From Corythucha ciliata (Eukaryota > Arthropoda > Insecta > Hemiptera > Tingidae), in contig CM075941.1 of assembly GCA_038030265.1 (NCBI GenBank), forward strand, positions 50,259,952-50,323,951: 64,000 nt of DNA, in the 5' to 3' direction. Shown one piece after another: positions 44,170 to 55,110 of the stretch. The translations under genes were made by a program, and so were the position numbers. The notes beneath the pieces were generated by a model, which saw only the letters and a program-made list of their open reading frames with translations, did not search any database and was not told the origin of the DNA. Numbering within the stretch: the first letter of the stretch is position 1; every line of letters begins with the position of its first letter.

Positions 44170-45224
44170 ATGGTGAGTTTTTAAAGCCTTAAATTGTTAA
44201 TTAACTACTAAATAAAAAGATAATTAAAACTTTCTTATTGGGAACTTTAGGCCCATGATGACAAATTCCTTATGTCGGTGAGTGGAGATTCCGGCTTAGA
44301 AATACCTCTCGATGACTCTGAAGAGGAAAAAGGGAAGAAGCGTAAGAACAAGCGAAGAAATGCAAGGCCTAGAAGTCCGACTCAAGTGAGATTTTAACCT
44401 TATCGACTGTACTTTTGAACGCGAATTCAAGCTGTTTTAATTTACAGGTGATCAGACTGAAAAGGCACAGACGACTCAAAGCCAATGACAGGGAGCGAAA
44501 CCGGATGCACATGTTGAATGAAGCGCTAGACCGACTCCGGCTCGCCCTACCAACGTTTCCAGAAGACACCAAATTGACCAAAATTGAAACTTTGAGATTT
44601 GCTCACAACTACATTTGGGCACTGAATCAAGCTCTATCAAGCGGAGAGAATGGCGATCAAATCACGACTTTGACCCTTGGCAATATTACAGTTAGCATTA
44701 GTCAAGACGGGAACAAGGTAGAGCTTTTTTTCAATAGCTTAATTGTTTCCTCAATTTTCTAACGTCATTTGTTCCTTCAGATAACTTCGACAACTGGAAG
44801 TTGCGCCCTAGCCCAACAGCGACGCTGCCCCGACGGAATGATAGGCCCGGGTGGTCAAGGCAGTTTCATAAGTGATTTCGAGCCTTTGGGAAAGTCGACA
44901 CCAAGTTACGAGGCGAGCTGTAGCAGTAGCGGAGGTGGCGCCGACTTTGTCGAACGACTCAGTCCCGTTCTCAGCACTGGCGGCGGAGCTGGTGGCAGAG
45001 GAGGCGCATCTACGGAATTGGAGTCGTTCAACTACCATCCCGCCAACAATAACGGTTGGCGTGGCTCAACTGGTGCCATCAATCATCAACAGCCCGACTG
45101 GCTCGCCGAACACGAGTGGCATCAAGTCTATCAACCGCCCTACTCGGACTACCCTCAGTACGGTAGTTACCACTATCCCGAGACTAAATACGCTCCGCCG
45201 AGACCGCTATTTCCGTGTACCTAG
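44170..45224 (+). CDS. tap: Neurogenin/Tap-like basic helix-loop-helix transcription factor
   Basis: Proneural-family bHLH factor that binds E-box DNA as a heterodimer with a Daughterless/E-protein and commits cells to neural fate. Coding exons: ATG alone at 44170-44172, then 44251-44385, 44448-44717 and 44781-45224, all GT-AG and phase 0, giving about 283 residues. Order: acidic then lysine-rich N-terminus, RSPTQ, basic region [14 protein letters not shown], helix 1 [13 protein letters not shown], loop [12 protein letters not shown], helix 2 [16 protein letters not shown], then a Gly/Ser- and Tyr/Pro-rich C-terminus ending PLFPCT. Basic-region residues and the [22 protein letters not shown] block are diagnostic of the Neurogenin group. 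The start is uncertain: the ATG split off by the first intron gives MAHDDKFL; an internal ATG at 44272 is the alternative. Introns are 78, 62 and 63 bp. Confidence 0.88.
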
Positions 45225-45269
45225 TAGTGACTGAAAGACTTTAGATCAACTAAAATCATTAGTGGGAAG

Positions 45270-45315
45270 AATAAAAGGGAAAACCCCTAATATTTCTCAC
45301 ACCTATGCAAATAAA
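45270..45315 (+). terminator. Polyadenylation signals of the bHLH gene
   Basis: AATAAA occurs at 45270-45275 and 45310-45315, 46 and 86 bp after the stop codon. The second is overlapped by AAATAAATAAAT. Confidence 0.55.
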
Positions 45316-45850
45316 TAAATCGGTGATATTTTACAAAATGAGTGCTGTGCTATTTTTGGCTACATGAGTTTGTAATATCTATCCCCCCCCCCCAAGAAAC
45401 AAAATAAGACAAACGGTTAATAAGTTGAATCGACTAGAATGTTTAATGTTTCGTCCTTGATTTAGCCTAATGGAAATACCCGAGCTGAACCATGTGCCTA
45501 AAACTATTTTTGTAAAATCCAAGTCTAGTCTTGATATGAATGTTACGAGAAAAATGTGTAAATAACGTATTATTTTAAATAAAATAATTATTTTACTTAA
45601 CAAACGGCGTATTCCCTCCCTTTTTGAGCATTGCCATGAAGATGAAAAGCTGCTTCCCACAATGGAAAGGACCTTCTGAAATAATGAGAAGAGGAGGTTC
45701 GTCCTTTTCGGAACGTTCTCGGTCTGCAGAACTGAAGTACAGAGAAGTTACCCGCACTCACAGCTAGCCAAACTGGTAATACACGCCCTAAAATGGTAAA
45801 CTGGCTTGACGGACTACTTTCACATTAAAATGGCCATATTCATTTTTGTA
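45316..45850. other. Downstream spacer with C-tract and short family B
   Basis: C-tract at 45383, AT-rich sequence, and two family B-like units near 45770-45835. No gene is visible. Confidence 0.4.
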
Positions 45851-45851
45851 G

Positions 45852-46214
45852 TGCTCCGACCCCTCCGATTTCATGCTGGTTAAAGGGAACATGGGCGCGC
45901 GAGTTCCAGACATTATTCATAATCATTCTTGTTGTAGTACAAGCATCGTGTTGTGGTCATTAGGGTTTCAAACCCCCAGCCCAAATAATTCTGAACTTGC
46001 ATTACTGTGGCTCATTGTGATATGTGTGTACATATACATATGCACATAAGACCCAACACAATAATCTATGCAATGCTAATTTCATCTGTTCAGAAACCAG
46101 AAAAACCTTCATCTCTCGTACACTGCAATCCGAAAAAATGTGAAATGAAACTCCCCGCCCCCATGTTCCCTTTAGGGCTTTATAACCAGCATGAAATCGG
46201 AGGGGTCGGAGCTG
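45852..46214. mobile_element. Inverted-repeat element with ~50-bp arms
   Basis: TGCTCCGACCCCTCCGATTT and CATGCTGGTTAAAGGGAACA at the left are mirrored at 46148-46214. The interior (about 45910-46140) is AT-rich and non-coding. No target duplication is clear. Confidence 0.7.
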
Positions 46215-46329
46215 TGAAAAAATTGATACGGCCATGAAAATTTTCTTATTCATTTTTTTCGTATGCATTATTGATGAACGCCAAAAACGGGAACATGGAA
46301 GTATCGTATGGTTCTCCCCATAAACCGTG

Positions 46330-47110
46330 AATCATTAATTCCGCAGTCTTCATTCCTCAAACACCAACAATTCCATAATCCTAAATCCAAAATTCTGCAT
46401 CGCACATAGTCAATAATCAACCATCAGTCCTCAACAACTAATCTTCAATTATCGAGCCTTATCCATCAACGACTATAACCATCAATCGTCTAATTCACTT
46501 TTCATCCTCCTTCAATCATTCGCCTTCGTTCAATCGTAAATCCTCCTTCAAATCCCACTCATCCTTGAAACATAACTCTTCCTTCAGTCATCAATCCACA
46601 ATCATTCTTCATTTTAAATCAGCAATAGTAAATCTAAAACATCAACTTTCAATCATCAGCCCTTAATAATGAACTCTTTACCATTAACTCCTAATCGTCA
46701 AATCTTAATCATTAACTCTCGATCATCAGTCTTCCTCCGATGAGCTATATCCTTTTTCAATCTTCATTCCTTCTCCAATATTCAATCCTCCTGAAGTCAT
46801 CAATCAACTCTTAATTATCATCAACCCATAATCATCAATCTTAAAAATTGATAAAGTGGGCCTTAGTCCCCTGCAACTAATCGTCATCCTCCTTCAATCG
46901 TCAATCCTCGCTGAATCATCATCATCATCAATTCTACCTAAATAGTCTCAATCGCCCGTCAATCATCAATCGTCAAGCCTTCCTCAATCATAAATCCTCA
47001 ATATTCCTTCTTCCTTATTTAATAATCATATTTCATTATTATTATTATAAAATCAACCTTTAATTGTCAATCCAAAACATCAACCTTCAGTCCTTAATTA
47101 CTACCCCCCC
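46330..47110 (+). repeat. Pyrimidine-rich degenerate array of CAATCNTCAATC words
   Basis: Short words such as CAATCATCAATC, CCTTCAATC and AATCCTC recur with a loose period of about 12-16 bp for nearly 800 bp, ending in a C-tract at 47104. The strand bias (C/T/A, little G) is strong. No other sequence in the window looks like this block. Confidence 0.7.
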
Positions 47111-47374
47111 CCCCAATCAACGATAATAATGATTATATTCTTCGACCTTGATTATGTGCTAATTTGCACATCTATCGATGTCGATAGGGCTATCTAGTCC
47201 ACGACCAGTGCTCCCAGAGACCTACTTGTCATACTGCAATCCCTATAAAAACGCTTAGTCCCCATTCACAAGATCTGCGCGATACATCTGTGGAGTCACT
47301 CGTTCACTTTAATTTTTGAAAAAGCATTAAGTGACTTTGAACCCGCCTTGAACTTTTACCTTGAAATTTCACGG
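47111..47374. other. Spacer with a MITE half-copy
   Basis: Near 47262, AGTCCCCATTCACAAGATCT and CATCTGTGGAGTC resemble one arm of the 34747-34883 MITE. Otherwise unremarkable. Confidence 0.45.
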
Positions 47375-47383
47375 TCTTCCTTC

Positions 47384-49470
47384 ATGCACGTGAACCTGGC
47401 GGCACACATATCACTAAACATGACGAAAATGGCGCCATTCGTTTGTTTACGTTTGTTTAGCCCAAATTTTCGTTTGTTTAGCCCTGCAACATACAATTTT
47501 TTAAAAAACAAAATGTGTGCCGCCAACTTCACGCAACGGCACACATGACCCCAATCGTTTGTTTCGCTACATATTCAGACACAACTTCGTTTGTTTACGT
47601 TTGTTTAGCCCAAATTTTCGTTTGTTTAGCCCTGCAACATACAATTTTTGAAAACCAAATTGTGTGCCGCCAACTTCACGCAACGGCACACATGACCCCA
47701 ATCGTTTGTTTCGTTACACATTCGGACAGAACATCGTTTGTTTAGCCCAGCAAAACATGTATTTATAAGAATATAAATCATGTGTGCCGCCAACTTCACG
47801 CAACGGCACACATGACCTCAATCGTTTGTTTCGTCACATATTCGGACAGAACTTCGTTTGTTTACGTTTTTTTTTAGCCCAAATTTACGTTTGTTTAGCC
47901 CAAATTAGCCCAGCAAAACATGCATTTATAAGAAAATACATCATGTGTGTGCCGCCAACTTCACGCAACGGCACACATGACCCCAATCGTTTGTTTCGCT
48001 ACATATTCGGACAGAACTTCGTTTGTTTAGCCCAAATTTTCGTTTGTTTAGCCCAGCAAAACATGTATTTATAAGAAAATACATCATGTGTGTGCCGCCA
48101 ACTTCACGCAACGGCACACACGACCCCAATCGATTGTTTCGCTACATAGTCGGACAGAAATTCGTTTGTTTAGCCCTAATTTTCGTTTGCTTAGCCCAGC
48201 AAAACATGTATTTTTATGAGAAAATACATCATGTGTGCCGCCAACTTCACGCAACGGCACACATGACCCCAATCGTTTGTTTCGCTACATATTCGGACAG
48301 ATCTTCGTTTGTTTAGCCCAAATTTTCGTTCGTTTAGCCCAGCAAAACTTGTATTTATAAGAAAATACATCATGTGTGTGCCGCCAACTTCACGCAACGG
48401 CACACATGACCCCAATCATTTGTTTCGTTACATATTCGGACAGAACATCGTTTGTTTACGTTTGTTTAGCCCAAGTTTTCGTTTGTTTAGCCCAGCAAAA
48501 CATGTATTTATAAGGATATAAATCATGTGTGCCGCCAACTTCACGCAACGGCACACATGACCCCAATCGTTTGTTTCGTTACATATTCGGACAGAACATC
48601 GTTTGTTTACGATTGTTTAGCACAAGTTTTCGTTTGTTTAGCCCAGCAAAACATGTATTTATAAGAATATAAATCATGTGTGCCGCCAACTTCACGCAAC
48701 GGCACACATGACCTCAATTGTTTGTTTCGCTACATAGTCAGACAGAATTTCGTTTGTTTACACAAATTTTCGTTTGTTTAGCCCAAATTTTCGTTTGTTT
48801 AGCCCAGCAAAACATGTATTTATAAGAAAATACGTTATGTGTGCCGCCAACTTGCGGGAAGTTGGCGGCACACATGATTTATATTCTTATAAATACATGT
48901 TTTGCTGGGCTAAACAATCGAAAATTTGGGCTAAACAAACGTAAAACTAACTATGTTCTGTCCGAATATGTAACGAAACAAACGTTTGTGGTCATGTGTG
49001 CCGTTGTCTGAAGTTGGCGGCACACATGATGTATTTTCTCATAAATACATGTTTTGCTGGGCTAAGCAATCGAAAATTTGGGCTAAACAAACGTAAACAA
49101 ACGATGTTCTGGCCGAATATGTAACGAAACAAACGATTGGGGGCATGTGTGCCGTTGCGTGAAGTTGGCGGCACACAATTTGGTTTTCAAAAAATTGTAT
49201 GTTGCAGGGCTAAACGAACGAAAATTTGGGCTAAACAAACGTAAACAAACGAAGTTGTGTCTGAATATGTAGCGAAACAAACGATTGGGGTCATGTGTGC
49301 CGTTGCGTGAAGTTGGCGGCACACATTTTGTTTTTTAAAAAAATGTATTTTGCAGGGCTAAACAAACGAAAATTTGGGCTAAACAAACGTAAACAAACGG
49401 TAAACCAACGAATGGCGCTATTTTCGTCATGTTTAGTGATATTCACGTTATTAGTGAGGTTCACGTGCAT
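47384..49470. mobile_element. MULE-like non-autonomous element, 2087 bp, 9-bp target duplication, internal inverted arrays
   Basis: Both ends read ATGCACGTGAACCT and are flanked by the identical 9-mer TCTTCCTTC (47375-47383, 49471-49479). A 9-bp duplication is typical of Mutator-like (MULE/Phantom) transposition. Terminal repeats continue with ATATCACTAAACATGACGAA and GCGCCATTCG on both sides. The interior is about nine direct units of 115-170 bp (GTTTGTTTAGCCCA, GCCGCCAACTTCACGCAACG, CATTCGGACAGAAC motifs), then the array flips at about 48853 to three inverted units. Each unit holds an 8-bp stem hairpin, GTGTGCCG / CGGCACAC. No transposase is present; frames such as those with 'CRQLHATAHM' are repeat translations. 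Confidence 0.85.
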
Positions 49471-49495
49471 TCTTCCTTCAACTTATTGGAAAAAA

Positions 49496-50075
49496 GTTTT
49501 GTACCGACAGCAGCCTGTCGGGAAAAGTGCATTTCATTCATGCGACAATCGACTCAAACCTCATAAGTTTGAATGATATCAATTAATTATGAATGCAATT
49601 TAGGCCGCTATAAAGATTTTAATTGCAAATAATTCCTCTTACAACATCCTCCCTTCCAATCGTGTAGGCAACCCATCCGACTCTGTTCACTATGTGGTAT
49701 GGTGTACCAATTTCACCATTACCAAGTGCCTGGGTTCGAATCTAAAACAAACTTTTTTTTAAAATTTTTTGTTCTCCCTTTTTGGCCCACCTTAGGATTT
49801 TTCGGCCCTTCCCGTGGACCGATTTGGCTGGATTACGAACTCGTCCGAGACATTCACGCTATTGATTTTTAGGCCAAATTTGGTTGTCCTTAGTCAAAAA
49901 TTGTGACCGTGATCGTGCTTACAAAAAAAAGGTCATATAAATATACTAAACGAACCGACCTCGGATTCGTGTTCTACAGGTTCTGAAACGTGAAAAAAAA
50001 TGTATCATGACCCATATTTGCCACCATCAGGGCGAGACCAATTAGTGCATTTTTTGAATGAAATGCACTAAAAGG
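49496..50075 (+). mobile_element. GTGCATTTCATTCA-family element, most complete copy
   Basis: It runs from a CCGACAGCAGCCTGTCGG palindrome through AGTGCATTTCATTCATGCG, a B-box-like GGGTTCGAATC (about 49732), TTTTTGGCCCACCT and GACCGATTTGGCTGG to the terminal hairpin AGTGCATTT / AAATGCACT at 50046-50071. AGTGCATTTCATTCA at the left and TGAATGAAATGCACT at the right form terminal inverted repeats. A palindrome at each end and CTAA after the 3' hairpin also recall Helitron-type ends, so the class is open. Confidence 0.65.
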
Positions 50076-50480
50076 AATACTACTACATATGCAGAATTCC
50101 TCATAGATTAAAACGAGCTTTAAAAACTAGGATTGGTGCAGTTATAAGGCGAGAAAGTGTGTGCGGCATGCCGAGTACTAGACGCTCCCCCTACTAGACG
50201 CTTTCCTAAATAAGTTGTTGAAAGAGTGTGAATTTTCAAGGCAAACATTTATGTGCGTTTTACAGTGATTTTAGGGATGAAATATGAAAAAAGAAGATCG
50301 TACGGTTGTGCGGAATTTCCCGAAGATTTAAATGAGTCCTTGAAGTCCAGGATTGGTGCAGAAATACGGCGATAATTTACGTAACACGGAGTTGGCGAGG
50401 TATGATTGGAGGGGGGTCGAGGAAACACATGTACAACTCCTCCTTAAAGGACATATTGGGACAAGTTCACGCCCCGCCTA
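50076..50480 (+). repeat. Repeat remnant with internal duplication
   Basis: TAGGATTGGTGCAGTTATAA (about 50129) recurs diverged as CAGGATTGGTGCAGAAATAC (about 50349), each followed by GGCGA. The preceding phrase TTNAAACGAGCTTTAAAAACT also recurs loosely. No coding frame. Confidence 0.45.
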
Positions 50481-50489
50481 AAAATTGCT

Positions 50490-50522
50490 TTCACCCCCTA
50501 GGGGGGGGGCGCCCCCCCAGAT
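50490..50522. repeat. G-tract/C-tract hairpin
   Basis: CCCCCTAGGGGGGGGGCGCC + CCCCCAG: alternating C and G runs that can pair. It starts an interspersed phrase (GATTGAGAATCATTG). Confidence 0.6.
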
Positions 50523-53010
50523 TGAGAATCATTGGTATATGTATACAGTCAGGTTGAGGTCCTTTGTAGGCTCGAATTTTTGTTTGGGGATCATTATGAA
50601 TTTTCACACGCTCATCAGCCCTATCAACGCATTTTTTATACTCCTTTTCATTACTCATATTACTATAGTCCCTAAGTGGAGGATAAGCACATAAAATTCA
50701 CACACGCGATGATGAAAAAAATTAAGATGATTCGAGTGTTAAAGGGGGGGGGGGGCAAAAAATATTAAAAGACCTCAAGCCCACTCTAAATGACACTTTA
50801 AGTGGTCTGATGATGACTAAATAGAAGCGGAAAGGATTAGCTTTGTACAACCTGCGTTTCAAACACGTGGCTTTAGAGACGCGTGTCTGTCACGCTGCGA
50901 TATGTTGTGTTACCAAATACCCACCCTCCCACACAACGGCATCATCGAGGGTTCATATCGCTTCTTCGCTCTTTTGTCCTTTTTTTTCGACCGCAGTCTG
51001 TCTCTTTCTTTTTTTTGGTTCGTATTATTTCTTTATTGTGGGATTTTTTCTGTTCTTTGTGGAGAAAAAAAGAAGTATCATGGGATATATTTCAATAATA
51101 TTCCCCGTTTTTGTGTCCGTGAGTTAAACTCTGGACCATAATCTCAAGTTACTTCTTCTCAACTCGACCGTGAAGAATCGCCTTTTAAACTGATCATGCC
51201 AAAGTATTTATTTTTCAAGTAGCCACTACGATAACAATACCGTCTCTTTAGAGAGCCTTCGGTTTCTTTTTAAGGTAAACCGCTTTCTATAAAAATTATG
51301 AATAACTTAATAATGGTACAGTCCTTTCATCTTCATCGATTTACCTGATCTCAACAGCTTCTTGAAAGCAAAGCGGCTTTTAAAAGAACGTGGAAGTAAA
51401 AAAAGCTGATCCTTTTTAAAAAGAAACTATTATTTGCCCCTGACTGAGCAACCAATTTGCGTGCAATTTATTTAGGAAATTGTTACTCTTGCCCAGCCAA
51501 TTTTATACATTATTCAACGTATTGCTGCCCATTTTAAATTAAAAATGGCTCCCTCTCGCGGAACGAGATTCGTGATGAAATCAAAATTTAATAATAAAAA
51601 AAAAAACAGGGGAGGGGTTGGCGGAGATCGTGTAATTGACGGACTCACCGTCCAGGCATATCCATTCACTTTATGGGAGGAACCCCGTCCCCTCACCACA
51701 GAATTCCCAGCAGCATAGTAATTTCCAATAAAAAAATATTATCGGGCGTAAGGACCTTTCCTTTTTAGGGTTAAGCAAACGATGAATGTGAAAAAGGGAG
51801 CCAAATAGACAAGACGTGAGGCATTGAAATATGAAAGGGGATGAAACTACCCCCGTCGCGTTAGGATTAGGAATATTTTATCGATCTTACCAGCCCTTTT
51901 CACGCTCTCTATAGAAATAAAGAGAGAGAAAAGGTCTACGAAAGATCCTATTCGTCATCGTTAATGTACCATGTTTTCCTTCATTCATAGGAAAAAAAAA
52001 AAAAAAAAAAATGGTGAAGTCGTCGAATAAAGACGGGAAGGGAGGTGTAATAAAAAATCCAGGCGTTGGTTGGCCTGAGGGTAGAAAAACATTATAGTGA
52101 TTGAAAGTTGTTCTCGTAAACATTGTACTTGTTTAAATATTTCAAAAAAAGGAGGAAGAGTGCCACCTCAAACTGAAGGTCATCGTCAAATGGAAAGGGG
52201 GCAATTGAACTTTTCAAATCAACATTTCATTGGATCGGGATATTGCTGTACGTGACTTGTTTTCTTGAAATGAGACAAAACGTCCAAATAAAATAGGGGG
52301 ACGGGATTAGAAAGTTTCAAAATACCCTCAGAATAAAATTTTATTCCGTACTCCCCATCAACTGGATTTCATTTTGATTCGACTGAATACATCACATTCG
52401 ATCATCGTAACTCATCTTCCAGTCGGACGCACTCTTCATACCCGCAACCCCATCATCTCTCTCCGTCCCTCGTGCTAACATAAAGGGAAAGGGGCTATAC
52501 TGTACAAAAAGAAAAGAGACAAGGGCTTTAAAGGCTCAAGGGAAACGAACCGTGGTGATGGCTGGCCGGTATTAATCAGCACGGTGCTTTCGTTAATGGA
52601 AATAAGATTACGAAGACAATTGTTTCGTCGCTGTTTAGCTCACAAAACTTTTCCAGGCTGAAACTCATTATTTGGGCGTCACAACTCGCAATTGAACGCG
52701 AGAGCTTGGGGGCGATTTTTACGGCCCCAAGGGGGTCAACCAAAACGCTTCTGCACCTTTAATATAACAGTGGCGCTTGTCGAAAACTCAGAGTTTTGAG
52801 AAATGCCAATTCAAAGTTTTAACCATAAATTCTTCTGGGTTTTCATATTATTCATCAATGTTTTAACTTTATTTCGGCCGAGAGACCCTCTGAATGGTTA
52901 TGTTATGCCAGAAAATCTCATATCTGGTTTAAAATATTAAAATAATAGTCCGGGAGCCCACTTTGAAAAATATCTCTGCGAGACTAATGTAAGTTCAATT
53001 TCAATACTAT
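50523..53010. other. No recognisable gene
   Basis: About 2.5 kb of AT-rich DNA with G-tract 50742, A-tracts 51596 and 51991, and pyrimidine runs. Frames here overlap on different strands and have no motif. Confidence 0.4.
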
Positions 53011-53163
53011 GGCCCGATTTCACCAACTTCTTAAACCACGATCAACAACTATATAATCACGATTACAATGTAAACACTTATATCAGAATTCGTATGGGTC
53101 GATATTGGCGTCTAATCACGATGAACTTTAAACGAGATCAATTATGTTGGTGAAAATGGGCCT
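53011..53163. mobile_element. MITE 1 of an adjacent pair
   Basis: The left end GGCCCGATTTCACCAAC and the right end GTTGGTGAAAATGGGCCTT are inverted. The interior has ATAATCACGATTACAATG. The next related element begins within two bases. Confidence 0.7.
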
Positions 53164-53164
53164 T

Positions 53165-53294
53165 GGATCCGTTTTCACCAACAAAGTTTAGAATTGATCG
53201 CGATTAGTTGCCGCATTAGCGGCCATAATATTTCTGATAGAAAATGCTATTGTAATCGTGATTAGTTGTTGATCGGCGTTGGTAAAAATGGTCC
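53165..53294. mobile_element. MITE 2 of an adjacent pair
   Basis: Starts GGATCCGTTTTCACCAACA, ends GTTGGTAAAAATGGTCC; the interior has GATCGCGATTAGTTG and ATTGTAATCGTGATTAG. It is the same family as its left neighbour with point differences. Confidence 0.7.
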
Positions 53295-53299
53295 TTAGT

Positions 53300-53690
53300 A
53301 GTCAATTGACTCTCGACATGTGCCCATTGCATGCTCTGGAAATCCCAAGTCCTGATATTTATAATACTGACCTTTGTTTCAACCTAGCGGAGAATAATTT
53401 GACCAAAAAAGTGCCGTTTGTACACGAACAAGCGCAGCTTTTTCAGGCGTTTGATAGTGCATTTAACTCAAAATTCACTTTTTTTGACTTGTGCCGTTGT
53501 TGAATTAAACGTGCGCACTATAAGGGGCCATCAGCGCAGAAAAAAAAACGTTATGCCTTTGCCATTGGTTTTGGACGATTATTCTTGACTCAAAAAGTAA
53601 AGCCTATCGAGGTCGTCCGTGTGCACTTTTCCTAGTGAAAGCTTACGGTCAACTTGGCGTCGGAAATTCAAAAAAAGAGCTGATGCTCAG
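53300..53690. other. No recognisable gene
   Basis: A 74-codon frame (53279-53503) begins in the MITE and has no domain. A possible short GTGCGCACTATAAGGGGCC end of a further element lies at 53509. Confidence 0.4.
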
Positions 53691-54060
53691 TTTCTGTAGG
53701 CCCGTAGGGAGCTAAATTGAGAAGCCGCGCTTATGCGGTCTTCCTGGGGCAAGCCCGCCGATAAAAGATCATTTATTCTTGGCTAACATAGCGCAAAAGA
53801 GTTCGTTGATTCGTGGCTAAAACTGAGAAAATGACCATATCTGAAGCAAAACAGAGACAATAGTGCCCATTCGCAGCCCAAATTGAGAGAACCCACTCAA
53901 TAGCGCAGTTCAAGTCGATAGAAAGCATGGCATTCGCGTCTAAAAATTTAGAAAAAGAGCTAATTCGAGGCTAAAATTAAGAAATAGGATCATTCATAGC
54001 TGAAATGACGAGATAACTATTTTTATGTCTATTTTTTGGCAACTTCGAGGGCTTATAAGA
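53690..54060 (+). repeat. Degenerate minisatellite, family A
   Basis: Units with GGCTAAAACTGAGAAAA and GCTAATTCGAGGC, plus the reverse of the conserved phrase (TCCTGGGGCAAGCCC, about 53742). Confidence 0.65.
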
Positions 54061-54102
54061 GAAAATTTCCTATTCTGGAGGTTAGATAGCTGCTGAAATT
54101 AA

Positions 54103-54402
54103 AGGGGCCCATGCACGCAAAATAATTATTTTGGCGATTACCCTACATGTTCAATTTATTGTGCAGTATTTGGATTTGTTGGCTTCCTCAACCTCGTGTT
54201 CCTAGCTTGCTCTCCAAGAAAGTACAACTTTAGAACTTGCTTTATATTATCTCTTAATTCCAATGGATTTTTACTAGAATTTTTCTGATGTTTTCAAATA
54301 AAAAATGGCAATCCATCAACACCTACTACCCATACACGTTCAATTTTACTGTACAACCCCTATATTGCGCAATATTTATTGTACGTGTATGGCAAGGGCC
54401 GC
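54103..54402. mobile_element. MITE with GGGCC termini and TTAA target
   Basis: TTAA at 54099-54102 and 54403-54406 flank ends AGGGGCCCATGCACG and GTGTATGGCAAGGGCCGC, which are imperfectly inverted. A further CCATACACGTTCAATTT copy sits inside at about 54329. PiggyBac-type target preference is implied. Confidence 0.6.
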
Positions 54403-54504
54403 TTAAGAAAACTACAAGTTCGCAGCTTCTAAATGCAATTTTCCGACAAAGTACGCCAAGACCCCAGTTTCTGGTGGTCTTAGGCGACAATGCGCGCTAA
54501 TGTG

Positions 54505-54685
54505 CTGTTCTTGGGGCAAGCCCTCCGCTGAATTGGGGAAAATCGCTAATTATTCCAGCGTAAAATTAAACAAAATTGCTAATTCACGGACAAAATTGAG
54601 AAAAACCTCTCATTCGGGACTAAATTTGAGATAAAAACGCTAATTCAAAGCTAAAATTGAGAAAACGCCATGCGCGTTTTGGAGG
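54505..54685 (+). repeat. Degenerate minisatellite, family A
   Basis: TGCTGTTCTTGGGGCAAGCC (reverse of the conserved phrase) followed by AAATTGAGAAAAAC and GCTAATTCACGGAC units. Confidence 0.65.
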
Positions 54686-54689
54686 CAAC

Positions 54690-55110
54690 TTCGTGGCTGG
54701 AACTGGAATGGAGAAGACACCACATATTGGTTGAAGTTGCAGTCCACTTCCAACTGAAGTCAAAGTCTGGACCACACGCTCAGGCCAGCCCGGTGAGGTT
54801 CTGCTAGAGTGCCGGGGGTGGGGATCGTAGTGCAGTAGCACCTTTGCTTCCGGCGGGGAGACGGTCCATCGGCTCCGTACTCGGCTCGGTTGACGGGCTG
54901 ATGAGACCGGGGCCGAGTAGCTCTGGTATCTGAGAGTGTGAGGAGACATTTTCGCGTTTGTCGAGTAGGTTTGACCCCCCAGCAGCTGAACCGTTCTTTG
55001 TTGGAAAACACGACCCGTTAGCCGTTAAATATCTATCCCAGACCTGGAGCAGGCATGAAACCCTCTCCAATTGTCCCGGGGAGCACTCCCATTTGTGGAA
55101 GTTGCCTCTC
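54690..55110 (-). other. Unassigned GC-rich segment with open frames
   Basis: GC content rises sharply, and the minus strand is open in all three frames for 80-110 codons (ends near 54620, 54760 and 54804). None has a recognisable domain. Frames contain RSHQPVNRAEYGADGPSPRR and PELLGPGLISPSTEPSTEPM. It may be an exon or an old transposable element fragment; the flanking family A repeat favours the latter. Confidence 0.25.

Noticed and set aside
44369..45234. Frames antisense to or out of frame with the bHLH exons
   Set aside because: Shadows of the real coding exons, whose conserved bHLH motif and phase-0 splice sites fix the correct frame.
47515..49322. Many similar frames containing a recurrent histidine-rich word, resembling a small protein family
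   Set aside because: They are translations of one DNA repeat unit in several frames and both strands; frame is not preserved between units.
47384..49470. Regular direct repeats suggesting a CRISPR array
   Set aside because: Units are 115-170 bp, spacers are not unique, the array inverts, and the whole is bounded by terminal repeats and a 9-bp duplication in a eukaryotic genome.
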